A DNA stretch of 64,000 nucleotides from NCBI RefSeq assembly GCF_008828755.2, contig NZ_QBLM01000001.1, positions 620,001 to 684,000 of the forward strand, read 5' to 3'. The notes beneath the pieces are model-generated. The model did no database searches. It was not told where the DNA came from and worked only from the letters and a program-made list of their open reading frames with translations. Origin of the DNA: [Borrelia] turdi (GTDB taxonomy: Bacteria; Spirochaetota; Spirochaetia; Borreliales; Borreliaceae). This document shows, one piece after another, positions 53,628 to 62,403 of the stretch; the stretch's first letter is position 1; each line of letters begins with the position of its first letter. The position numbers and the translations under genes are program-made.

Positions 53628-56048
53628 ATGGATGAATTTAAAAAAGCTAAGTCAGGGGATAAAAAGAAGGAAAAAACTGTAGCTGGTATTTTACCCCATT
53701 CTAATAAACCCGCAAGAGTGCCTTTAATAGCGGTTCCTTCCCATCCAGTTTTTCCAGGGATGTTTATTCCGATTGTTATAATCTCTGATTCTGATATGAA
53801 AGCAATCGATTATGCCATGAAAGGTAATGGAATCATTGCTTTGTTTGTTTTGAATGATAAATTTTTAGAAAAAAACAATAATAATGATCAACATAAATTA
53901 ATTGTTGATTATAGTAAAGATATTTATTCTGTTGGAGTTACTGGGAAGATAATAAAAAAAATTAATCTTCCAGATGGTGGTTATAACATATTTGTTTCAA
54001 CTTTTGATAGGATTAAATTTGTTAAAGTTGTTCTTAATGACAAGTTTCCTATAATTGAGATTGACTATTTAAAGCAAATTCCAGTTAGAAAAGACGATAT
54101 TCAATCAAAGGCAGTTTACAGTAGTATTTTGCTTAGAACTAAAGAGATATTCTCCCATAGAAAAATGCCAGAAGTTCAATTAAATATGGTTAATATTGAA
54201 GATAAAGGGAAATTATGTGATATTGTGGCTAGTACTATTTCATCTTCAAAAAGTGATCATCAAATAGTTCTTGAAACTTTAAGTGTAAAAGATAGGCTTA
54301 AAAAAGTTTTAGAGCTAATTTATGAAGAGCTTAATTTAATTGAAATTCAAAATAAAATTGCTAAAGGTATTCAGGAGAGATTAGAGAAACAACAAAAAGA
54401 GTTCTTTTTAAAAGAACAGCTTAAAGCTATTAAAGCTGAACTTGGTATAGGTGATAAAAAAAACAGTGATTTAGAAAAGCTTAAAACTAAGCTAAAGGCT
54501 TTAGATTTAAAAGGAGAATCTTTAGAGGTAGTTGAAAAAGAATTGGAAAAATTTTCACTTCTTGAGACAAGTTCGCCTGAATATATTGTTATTAGAAATT
54601 ATCTTGAACTTATTACTGAGCTTCCTTGGCGAGATTTGAAAATTAATTTTGATAAATTAGATTTGCAAAAATCTAAAAAAATTTTAGATAAAACTCATTA
54701 TGGGATGACCGAAGTTAAGGATAGAATTATTGAATATATTTCAATTCTTAAGTTAAGAAAGACCCAAAAAGGGGCTATTATTCTTTTGGTTGGACCCCCT
54801 GGTGTTGGTAAAACTTCTATTGGGGCAGCTATTGCAAAGGTTTTGCGAACCAAGTTTTTTAGATTTTCTGTTGGTGGAATGCGCGATGAATCAGAGATTA
54901 AGGGGCATAGAAGAACTTATGTTGGTGCTTTGCCTGGCAAAATTATTCAAGGATTAAGAATTACTAAGACAAATTCTCCTGTTTTTTTAATTGATGAGGT
55001 GGATAAAATTTCTGCTTCAAATTATGGGGATCCTTTTTCAGTTCTTCTTGAAGTTTTAGATCCCGAACAGAATGTTAAATTTAGAGATCATTATCTTGAC
55101 CTTCCTTTTGATATTTCAAATGTATTTTTTATTTTAACCGCGAATTCTGTTGAAACAATACCAAGACCTTTGTTAAATAGAATGGAGGTTATTGAAATTT
55201 CTGGATATGTTGATAACGAAAAAATAGAGATTGCAAGAAAGTATTTAATTCCTAAAGTTTTAAGTGAAAACGGAGTTGATAAAGATTCTTTAAAATTTCA
55301 AAGTTCAGCTCTTGTTCAAATTGCTCAAGAGTATGCAAGAGATAATGGAGTGAGAAATTTTGAAAAATATTTAAACAAAATTGTACGAAAGGTTGCAAGA
55401 AAGCTTGTTGAAAACACTGAGGTTAAATCCTATCAAATTTCTAATGACAATCTAGAAGAATATGTTGGTGTACCTGTTTTTAGAAAGGAAAGTATGCCAA
55501 ATGCTATGTATTCTGGGATGGTAATGGGTCTTGCTTGGACAAATTATGGGGGTTCGACCTTAATGATTGAAACTGTAAAGACAGAGTCCAAGGTGGGTGG
55601 AATTAAATTAACAGGCAGGCTTGGGGATATTATGAAGGAATCCGCTAATATTGCTTATACTTATGTTAATAGTATTAAAGAAGATTTAAATATTAGCAAA
55701 TCTTTTTTTGAAAAAAATATTATCCATTTACATATTCCAGAAGGAGCTACCCCAAAAGATGGGCCTTCTGCAGGAATTACAATAGCTAGTGCTTTTATTT
55801 CTCTTGCTCTTAATAAGGTTGTGAGACCCCATTTGGCTATGACAGGAGAACTTTCTCTTACTGGAAATGTGATGATGATAGGGGGGCTTAGAGAAAAAAT
55901 AATTGCAGCAAAGCGTAGCGGCGTGGAGCACATCATTATGCCTCAAGCAAATAGGGTCGACTTAGAAGAGATTCCTATTAACATTAAGAGTGGTATTAAT
56001 TTTTATCTTGTAGATAATATGCGCGAGGTCATTAAATTATTGTTTTAA
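53628..56048 (+). CDS. lon: ATP-dependent protease Lon
   Basis: Encodes 806 residues. Lon is the AAA+ serine protease for misfolded and regulatory proteins. The N-terminal substrate domain begins PLIAVPSHPVFPGMFIPIVI near residue 35. Walker A LLVGPPGVGKTSIGAAIAK is near residue 388, followed by GGMRDESEIKGHRRTYVGAL and Walker B FLIDEVDKISA. The protease domain has catalytic Ser near residue 713 in KDGPSAGITIASAF and Lys near 756 in GGLREKIIAAK. AGGAG lies 12 bases before the ATG, a long gap. Borrelia has a second lon elsewhere; from memory this is lon-1 (BB0253). Confidence 0.97.
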   Translation: MDEFKKAKSGDKKKEKTVAGILPHSNKPARVPLIAVPSHPVFPGMFIPIVIISDSDMKAIDYAMKGNGIIALFVLNDKFLEKNNNNDQHKLIVDYSKDIYSVGVTGKIIKKINLPDGGYNIFVSTFDRIKFVKVVLNDKFPIIEIDYLKQIPVRKDDIQSKAVYSSILLRTKEIFSHRKMPEVQLNMVNIEDKGKLCDIVASTISSSKSDHQIVLETLSVKDRLKKVLELIYEELNLIEIQNKIAKGIQERLEKQQKEFFLKEQLKAIKAELGIGDKKNSDLEKLKTKLKALDLKGESLEVVEKELEKFSLLETSSPEYIVIRNYLELITELPWRDLKINFDKLDLQKSKKILDKTHYGMTEVKDRIIEYISILKLRKTQKGAIILLVGPPGVGKTSIGAAIAKVLRTKFFRFSVGGMRDESEIKGHRRTYVGALPGKIIQGLRITKTNSPVFLIDEVDKISASNYGDPFSVLLEVLDPEQNVKFRDHYLDLPFDISNVFFILTANSVETIPRPLLNRMEVIEISGYVDNEKIEIARKYLIPKVLSENGVDKDSLKFQSSALVQIAQEYARDNGVRNFEKYLNKIVRKVARKLVENTEVKSYQISNDNLEEYVGVPVFRKESMPNAMYSGMVMGLAWTNYGGSTLMIETVKTESKVGGIKLTGRLGDIMKESANIAYTYVNSIKEDLNISKSFFEKNIIHLHIPEGATPKDGPSAGITIASAFISLALNKVVRPHLAMTGELSLTGNVMMIGGLREKIIAAKRSGVEHIIMPQANRVDLEEIPINIKSGINFYLVDNMREVIKLLF

Positions 56049-58340
56049 TTTTTTTAAATTGCTATTTGAGGCTAGTTTTACTCTAGGTTTAAATAAATAA
56101 GTTAATAATGGAAGAAGAGTTAGCGATGCAAGAGATGTTGTTAGCATTGTAAAAGCAATTATTGCTCCAAGAGTTGATATTATTTTATAGGATGAAAATG
56201 TTAAGGTTAAAAATCCTATTCCTACAGAAATAGAATTTGCAAATATTCCATTAAATACGCTGGGTATTGATTCAAGTAGTGCATTTTTGTAGATTTGACT
56301 TTTTCGGTATTTTAAAATAAACGTATTGAAAAAATGAATTGAATAATCTACTCCGACTCCCATGCTTACAGATGCAATTGTTGCTGTTGCGGGGTTTAAG
56401 GTTATTCCAAATAATCTCATTACGGCAAAGTTTAAAAACACGGACCATGCCACTGGGATTGCAATAATTATTCCGGTTTTTATAGATTTAAAGAAAAACA
56501 TAAGCAACAGTGTTATTGATCCAAGAGTTGTTATAATGTTCGTAACCTGTTCTTTTACCATTGTTTTAGCTATTAGCACCTTATCATATACTCCTGAGAA
56601 ATGATATTTATTATTTCTCATATGTTCATTAATTGTTTTAATAGCATATTTTTCAAATTTTTTTATTCCTTCGGTTGAGTTGTCTTCAATTCTTACCATG
56701 ATAGATATTAATGACCAATCATCATTAATGTACATTTTTTTATTGTCTTTAGCCCAATCGCTTTTATCTACTAAATTTATTAGTTTGTTTAGTATGGTTT
56801 TATTTTCAGGCAGTTTGTACTCTAGCGGGGATTCTTTTTTAATTTTGAAATTTGTAAATTTTAAAATTCCATTAATAGAGCTGGATTGAGTTTTTGCAGA
56901 AAATGCATCAAGTTTATCTGTAATCAAATCTAAGATTTGCATTGCTTTAGCATTTTTAAATTCACCAGGATTGCCTTCAAGCTCTATTTTGAAAATCGAT
57001 ATTCCGCCCATTTCTTTTTGCATTAGGTTTAATGTTTTTTTTACACTTGTGCTTTCTTTAAAGTAATCTTTTTCATCAAAATTGATTTCTATTTTTAAAA
57101 GACCCGCAATCGAAATTCCCAGTATGATGACTACTATTATAGAGGATGTATATTTTCTTTTTAATATAGACTTTGTTATTTGTGTATTTATTTTGGCAAG
57201 CTTTTCAAGGAAAAGTATTTTATGCGGTTTATTTTCTTTTTGTTTCTCAAGAGACTTTTTTTTTGCAAATGGGATTAATGTTATTATTCCAGGTAAAACG
57301 GTTAATGAGATTGCCATTGAGATAATTACTCCAATTGACATGAAAATACCCATTGTTTTGTAAGCATTAATTGAAGAGGTTGTAAGAGATAAGAATCCAA
57401 ATGCAGTTGTAAGAGATGTTAGTAGTATGGGTGTTTTAAGCTTTTTAATAGTTGTTTTTATTGATTCTTTTGAAAGCTGTTCTTTTTTTATTAATTTAAA
57501 TATTCCATTTATTATGTGCACAGCATTAGCGCATCCGATTGAAATAAGTAAAACAATCATTGAAGTTTCTGGTACTGTAATGGGGGATTGTACAAGTCCT
57601 TTAATTCCAAAAGTCCAAATCAATGATAATAATGCAATAAAAATGGGAATTAATGCACCGATTAGATTTTTTATAATAAGATAAAGTGAAATTATTACCA
57701 CAAAAGTAGCAAGAGGGCCTAAGATCTTGAAGTCTTCGACCATGTAGTTTAAAATTTTTTCTCTTACTATTAAATCTCCTGTAAGATACAATTTTAGATC
57801 TTTTGTTTCATATTTTTTAATTGTTTTTTCCATCGCATCAAGTTCAGTTTTTAAATTTCTACTGAAATTAATTTTGTCACTCTCTGATGGAATTATTATG
57901 AAGTATATTAAATTTTCTGAGTTGCCTAAGAATGTATTTTTTACAAATGGAGTTGACTTTATTTTATTTTTTATTTCTTCTATGTCTTTATCTGTGTAGA
58001 TTTCTTTTTTAAATTGTGGAAAATAAGAGAATATGCTTGTTACGGCATTTGGAGATACTTTTAAAATTTTGGTTATTTCATTGATTACACTGTTTATTGT
58101 TTCAAAATTTTTTTTATTGAAAATATTTTTTTTATCTTGAAAAATTACTATTGTAGATAAAAGTGAATTGCTTTTATCAATGTCTATCAAGCTTTCAGTT
58201 TCTTTAGTTTTGGGAATAAGTTTTAAGATGTTTGCATCGAATTTAAGATTTTTTAAAAAAAATCCTAAAAAAATAGTAATTAATATAAATATTGTGAATA
58301 TAATTCCTTTATATTTAATGCTTAGACTTGCAAAGTCCAT
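56037..58340 (-). CDS. RND/MMPL-family membrane transporter
   Basis: Encodes 767 residues. The layout is two repeats of one membrane segment, a large periplasmic loop and five further segments, as in MMPL/hopanoid-type RND exporters. Typical sterol-sensing-like segments are VPETSMIVLLISIGCANAVH near residue 255 and ATATIASVSMGVGVDYSIHF near 660, each with a charged or polar residue for proton coupling. The substrate is unknown; lipids or hydrophobic compounds are usual in the family. GAGG precedes its ATG by six bases. Its 3' end overlaps that of the converging lon by 12 bases. It follows leuS by 14 bases. Confidence 0.9.
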   Translation of the reverse strand: MDFASLSIKYKGIIFTIFILITIFLGFFLKNLKFDANILKLIPKTKETESLIDIDKSNSLLSTIVIFQDKKNIFNKKNFETINSVINEITKILKVSPNAVTSIFSYFPQFKKEIYTDKDIEEIKNKIKSTPFVKNTFLGNSENLIYFIIIPSESDKINFSRNLKTELDAMEKTIKKYETKDLKLYLTGDLIVREKILNYMVEDFKILGPLATFVVIISLYLIIKNLIGALIPIFIALLSLIWTFGIKGLVQSPITVPETSMIVLLISIGCANAVHIINGIFKLIKKEQLSKESIKTTIKKLKTPILLTSLTTAFGFLSLTTSSINAYKTMGIFMSIGVIISMAISLTVLPGIITLIPFAKKKSLEKQKENKPHKILFLEKLAKINTQITKSILKRKYTSSIIVVIILGISIAGLLKIEINFDEKDYFKESTSVKKTLNLMQKEMGGISIFKIELEGNPGEFKNAKAMQILDLITDKLDAFSAKTQSSSINGILKFTNFKIKKESPLEYKLPENKTILNKLINLVDKSDWAKDNKKMYINDDWSLISIMVRIEDNSTEGIKKFEKYAIKTINEHMRNNKYHFSGVYDKVLIAKTMVKEQVTNIITTLGSITLLLMFFFKSIKTGIIIAIPVAWSVFLNFAVMRLFGITLNPATATIASVSMGVGVDYSIHFFNTFILKYRKSQIYKNALLESIPSVFNGIFANSISVGIGFLTLTFSSYKIISTLGAIIAFTMLTTSLASLTLLPLLTYLFKPRVKLASNSNLKKLKQ

Positions 58341-58354
58341 ATAATGCCTCTTTT

Positions 58355-60877
58355 TTATTTTATCACTATGTTGACAAGTTTGTTTTTAATTGCAATTATT
58401 TTGACAATTTTTTTATTTAATAAGTTTGATTTTATTTTGCTATTTTTCATTGCTATTTCTTTTAGCTCTTTTTCATCTATTTCTTTGTTTAGTAAGATTT
58501 TATCTTTTATTTTTCCATTTATTTGCAAGACAATTTCTTTTCTGTCTTTAATAATAAGATTTTCATCGAATTTTGGCCATTTTGAATTTTTGAATAAACT
58601 GGGTGTTTCTCCAAGATATTCCCATAGCTCTTCTGCTAAATGGGGTGCATACGGGGATAAAATAATGACAAATGGTTTAAATATATTCAAATAATTTTTT
58701 TCATACTTGAGAAGCTCATTGACAAATATCATCATAGCAGAGATTGCTGTGTTGAAGTTTAGTTTTTCTGTGTCTTCTGTGACCTTTTTTATTACTTTAT
58801 GTAGTTGAGATATTATTTCTTTTGGAGGGTTGTCTTTTGATAGTTCTTTTTCTCTCAAATTCCAAATTTTGTTTAAAAATCGAAAAACACCAATAATGCC
58901 TTTAGTGTTCCAAGGTTTAGAATCTGTTAGTGGCCCCATAAACATTTCATAAATTCTTATTGAATCTGCTCCAAATTCTTTAATAATATCGTCTGGATTT
59001 ATTACGTTCTTTAAAGATTTTGACATTTTGGCAATTACTTGGGTTACTTCTTTATTATCTTTTTTGTCAAAAAATTTATTATCTTTTTCTATAACCTGGT
59101 CATTGGGTATTAAAATCCCATTTTCTTTTTGATAAGAAAATGCGGTTATTATGCCTTGATTTATAAGTTTTTTAAAAGGTTCTTTGGTATTTACATATCC
59201 TAGATCATAAAGAACCTTGTGCCAAAACCTTGAGTAAAGTAGGTGTAATACTGTATGTTCAGCCCCACCTATATATAGATCAACCGGCATCCAATATTCA
59301 ATTTTTTTTTTATTTGCAAACTCTTTTGGGTTTTTAGGGTCAAGGTATCTCAAATAATACCAACAAGAACCTGCCCATTGAGGCATTGTGTTTGTTTCTC
59401 TTGTAAAGCCTGTATCTTTTACGTTTACCCAATCTTTAATCCTTGATAAAGGAGATTCTCCTGTTTTAGAAGGCTTATAGTTTGCAATTTCTGGAAGCTT
59501 TAAGGGAAGGTCATGTTTTTCTAAAGGTATTGCATTCCCAAGCTTATCAAACAAAATGGGTATAGGTTCTCCCCAGTATCTTTGTCTTGAAAAAATCCAA
59601 TCTCTAAGCTTGTAGGTAACTTTTTCTTCCCCTTTTTTATTTTTAGTAAGCCATTCTATTACTTTATCTTTTACTTCAGAATTTTTAAGATTATTAAACC
59701 CATTAGGAGAATTTATTGAAATTCCATCATTAATAAATGCTTTTTCTAATACTTCATTTTTCCCCGATTTTGATATTACGGGCAAAATTTTTAATTTATA
59801 CTTTTTAGCAAATTGAAAGTCTCTCTCATCATGTGCTGGAACACCCATTACAGCTCCAGTGCCATAAGTTCCTAATACATAGCTTCCAACCCAAATTGGA
59901 ATTTTTTCATTTGTTATTGGATGAAGTGCATAAGATCCTGTAAAAACCCCCGATTTATCTTTTTCAAGAGAGGTTCTCTTAAGATCACTTTTGAGTTCTT
60001 CTTGTTTTACATATTTTAAGACATTTTTTTTGAAGTTGTTTTTTGTTATTTTTTCTATTAGTTTGTTTTCTGGTGCGATTACTAAATATGTGATACCAAA
60101 TATTGTGTCTGGCCTTGTTGTAAAGACTTTGATTTTATCATTGTAGCCTTCAATTTCAAAGTCGATTTCAATCCCTGTTGATTTGCCAATCCAATTTCGT
60201 TGCATTTCTTTTACAGATTCAGGCCATTCTAATTCTTCAAGGTCGTTTAACAATCTTTCAGCATACTTTGTAATTTTTAAAACCCATTGTCTTAAATATT
60301 TTTTTTCGACGTTGTAAAATCCTCTCTCAGATTTTGGTCCATTTGGAGTTTGAATAATCTCTTCATTTGATAATACTGTTCCAAGTTCAGAACAGTACCA
60401 TACAGGCATTTCTTTTTCATAAGCTAGGCCTTTTTTATATAATTGCAGGAAAATCCACTGTGTCCATTTATAGTAATTTTCGTCATGTGTTCTAATTTCT
60501 CGATCCCAATCATAGGCAAATCCCAAAGCTTTTATTTGTTTTTTAAACTTATTAATATTTTCTTCTGTACTTTTTTTAGGATGAGTTCCTGTTTGTATTG
60601 CATAATTTTCAGCAGGAAGTCCAAAGCTATCAAATCCTATTGGGTGAAGTACGTGAAATCCATTCAAAAGCTTGTATCTTCCAAATATGTCAGTAGCTGT
60701 GTATCCTTCTGGATGGCCAACATGAAGTCCGTTGGCAGAAGGATAGGGGAACATGTCAAGTATATATAATCTTTTTTCTTTAGGAATGCTTGGATCTTCT
60801 GTTACTTTGTACGTTTTGTTATTATCCCAAAATTCTTGCCATTTTTTTTCAATTTTTATGAATTCGTATTTAGACAT
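58355..60877 (-). CDS. leuS: Leucine--tRNA ligase LeuS
   Basis: Encodes 840 residues, typical of bacterial LeuRS. The class I HIGH motif is in PYPSANGLHVGHPEGYTATD near residue 43. The CP1 editing domain has the Thr-rich EVFTTRPDTIFGITYLVIAP-like block (KVFTTRPDTIFGITYLVIAP here), and GVPAHDERDFQFAKKY follows. The second signature KMSKSLKNVINPDD is near residue 618, and the anticodon-binding domain contains HLAEELWEYLG. AGAGGA lies four bases before the ATG. The gene is directly downstream of a tRNA-Leu gene on the same strand. Confidence 0.98.
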   Translation of the reverse strand: MSKYEFIKIEKKWQEFWDNNKTYKVTEDPSIPKEKRLYILDMFPYPSANGLHVGHPEGYTATDIFGRYKLLNGFHVLHPIGFDSFGLPAENYAIQTGTHPKKSTEENINKFKKQIKALGFAYDWDREIRTHDENYYKWTQWIFLQLYKKGLAYEKEMPVWYCSELGTVLSNEEIIQTPNGPKSERGFYNVEKKYLRQWVLKITKYAERLLNDLEELEWPESVKEMQRNWIGKSTGIEIDFEIEGYNDKIKVFTTRPDTIFGITYLVIAPENKLIEKITKNNFKKNVLKYVKQEELKSDLKRTSLEKDKSGVFTGSYALHPITNEKIPIWVGSYVLGTYGTGAVMGVPAHDERDFQFAKKYKLKILPVISKSGKNEVLEKAFINDGISINSPNGFNNLKNSEVKDKVIEWLTKNKKGEEKVTYKLRDWIFSRQRYWGEPIPILFDKLGNAIPLEKHDLPLKLPEIANYKPSKTGESPLSRIKDWVNVKDTGFTRETNTMPQWAGSCWYYLRYLDPKNPKEFANKKKIEYWMPVDLYIGGAEHTVLHLLYSRFWHKVLYDLGYVNTKEPFKKLINQGIITAFSYQKENGILIPNDQVIEKDNKFFDKKDNKEVTQVIAKMSKSLKNVINPDDIIKEFGADSIRIYEMFMGPLTDSKPWNTKGIIGVFRFLNKIWNLREKELSKDNPPKEIISQLHKVIKKVTEDTEKLNFNTAISAMMIFVNELLKYEKNYLNIFKPFVIILSPYAPHLAEELWEYLGETPSLFKNSKWPKFDENLIIKDRKEIVLQINGKIKDKILLNKEIDEKELKEIAMKNSKIKSNLLNKKIVKIIAIKNKLVNIVIK

Positions 60878-60970
60878 TTGTCCTCTTAAAAATTAATCTG
60901 TAATTTATTCTCTAACATTCCTCTAGAGTGCATTTTAGTTAATTTTTTTAATAAGCTACTAACAATTTAA

Positions 60971-61054
60971 TGCTGTGAACTGGACTTGAACCAGCATGGG
61001 TTTACGCCCACTAGCCCCTCAAGCTAGCGTGTCTACCACTTCCACCACCACAGC
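60971..61054 (-). tRNA. tRNA-Leu (anticodon GAG)
   Basis: 84 bases on the - strand. The acceptor stem GCTGTGG pairs with TCACAGC, with discriminator A. The anticodon stem CTAGC/GCTAG encloses the loop TTGAGGG, giving anticodon GAG, which reads CUU and CUC. A long class II variable arm (GGG...CCC) and the T loop TTCAAGT are present. CCA is not encoded. A consensus promoter lies just upstream, and leuS follows 93 bases downstream. Confidence 0.96.
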
Positions 61055-61064
61055 GCTATTAACC

Positions 61065-61094
61065 ATTATATTTTTTATTTTAAATTTTTGTCAA
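61065..61094 (-). promoter_or_regulatory. Perfect-consensus sigma-70 promoter for tRNA-Leu
   Basis: Read on the - strand, TTGACA (61094-61089) and TATAAT (61070-61065) are both exact, with an 18-base spacer made almost only of A and T. The expected start near 61058 is about four bases before the tRNA 5' end. The -10 box lies just past the dedA stop and the -35 box lies inside the dedA 3' end. Confidence 0.85.
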
Positions 61095-61689
61095 CTTTTT
61101 TATTTTTTTTAATTACGCATATTATTATTGCTGTTGATATTATGGCAATAAATATTGCAAAGATAATTACTTTTATTTTTGCAAATATTATTTCAAATGA
61201 TTGTCCTAGTTTAAAGCTGAGAGTAAAATAAACCAGTATTGAGAGTAAAGTTGCAAAAAAGTCAGAAACAATAAATAGATTGGATTTCATATTTCCCATT
61301 CCCGCTGATATAAATATTGCGTTTCTAACTCCAAAGGGTATAAACCTTCCTATAAATAAAGTTAATACTCCATATTGACCATAGTAGTAATTTATTTTGT
61401 CAAGCAGGTTATTGTCTTTTTTATTTTTAAACAATTTATTTCCCATTAATTTCCCAATGTAAAAAGATATTATGTCTCCAAGATAGGCTCCCCAAAAAAT
61501 TCCTAAAAATATTAATACAGTATATCCATTTTTTCGACTAGATAGAATTCCACCCATTAATACTATTGCATCTTCAGAAATAGGAATATTAAGCCCTGCT
61601 AAGATTAACAAAGAAAAAAATACTATTGGAGAATAGGCTATGTTTGAATCAATAGATTCTATTATTGTGTTTATATACATTGTTATCAT
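61075..61689 (-). CDS. dedA: DedA-family membrane protein
   Basis: Encodes 204 residues from an ATG that overlaps the preceding stop (ATGA). DedA proteins are membrane transporters linked to envelope lipid homeostasis, some acting as C55-phosphate or phospholipid flippases. Family features are FFSLLILAGLNIPISEDAIV near residue 24, IFWGAYLGDIISFYIGKLMG near 64, and the conserved GVLTLFIGRFIPFGVRNAIF near 107 with the F/GRFxPxxR motif. There are about five membrane segments. It follows the pcs gene directly. From memory the B. burgdorferi DedA (BB0250) is essential. Confidence 0.94.
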   Translation of the reverse strand: MITMYINTIIESIDSNIAYSPIVFFSLLILAGLNIPISEDAIVLMGGILSSRKNGYTVLIFLGIFWGAYLGDIISFYIGKLMGNKLFKNKKDNNLLDKINYYYGQYGVLTLFIGRFIPFGVRNAIFISAGMGNMKSNLFIVSDFFATLLSILVYFTLSFKLGQSFEIIFAKIKVIIFAIFIAIISTAIIICVIKKNKKVDKNLK

Positions 61690-62390
61690 CTATTTCTTGT
61701 TTTATAGGTTAAATATATGCTTGCTAAAGTTAAATATACAAAGTAAAGGATAAGAACTGTTTTTGCTATTTTTAACGCTGTTGTAGATAATTCTGAAAAT
61801 ATTGATACAACAAATATTAGGCAGCTTATTATTGTTATTGGTATGGTAATTTTCCTTAATTCTTTAGTTTTTGACGGGTAAATAAATTTTATTGGTATAA
61901 AGCTTATAATAATGCATATTGATATCATAATAAGATTTGTTATTGGCTCTATTTTAAAGATTATGTTTGATATTACAAAGAGATTCCATAGAGAAGGAAA
62001 TCCTCTAAAGTAGTTATCACTTGTTTTTGCGTCTGTTCTTGAGAATTGGTATGCTGATGAGAGTAAAATCCCAATGCAAATGGCGACTTTATATTTTTCT
62101 GAAATGAATTCTCCTAAATAAAAAAATATAACAGGTATGAAGGTATAGTTTATGTAGTCTGTAATGTTATCAAGTAGAGCACCATCAATTTCAGGTATTA
62201 ACTCTTTGACTTTAAGCTTTCTTGCCATAGTTCCATCAATTCCATCTATTATAAGTCCTATTACTATTAACTTTAAAAGAAGAGAATAATCACCATTTAC
62301 AATTGAAATTATTGAGTAAAGTCCTACAATCAAACCAGATGCTGTAAAAATATGTACAAGCCAAGCTAAAATCAAATTGATATTTTTCAC
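61686..62390 (-). CDS. pcs: Phosphatidylcholine synthase (CDP-alcohol phosphatidyltransferase)
   Basis: Encodes 234 residues from a GTG with AGGAG seven bases upstream. Pcs joins choline to CDP-diacylglycerol to make phosphatidylcholine in one step. The CDP-alcohol motif is present in the longer Pcs form: DGIDGTMARKLKVKE followed by DGALLDNITDYINY (about residues 48-80), giving the DG...AR...G...D...D metal site. There are about eight membrane segments. The wide spacing between AR and G separates it from PgsA and PssA. It fits the known presence of phosphatidylcholine in Borrelia membranes. It lies between pepF and dedA. Confidence 0.93.
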   Translation of the reverse strand: MKNINLILAWLVHIFTASGLIVGLYSIISIVNGDYSLLLKLIVIGLIIDGIDGTMARKLKVKELIPEIDGALLDNITDYINYTFIPVIFFYLGEFISEKYKVAICIGILLSSAYQFSRTDAKTSDNYFRGFPSLWNLFVISNIIFKIEPITNLIMISICIIISFIPIKFIYPSKTKELRKITIPITIISCLIFVVSIFSELSTTALKIAKTVLILYFVYLTLASIYLTYKTRNR

Positions 62391-62403
62391 AGTAAATCTC
62401 CTT

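Noticed and set aside
60878..60970. Possible leader regulator (T-box-like) before leuS
   Set aside because: CTCTAGAG is only a short palindrome; no specifier loop or T-box core sequence is visible, and the tRNA lies immediately upstream.
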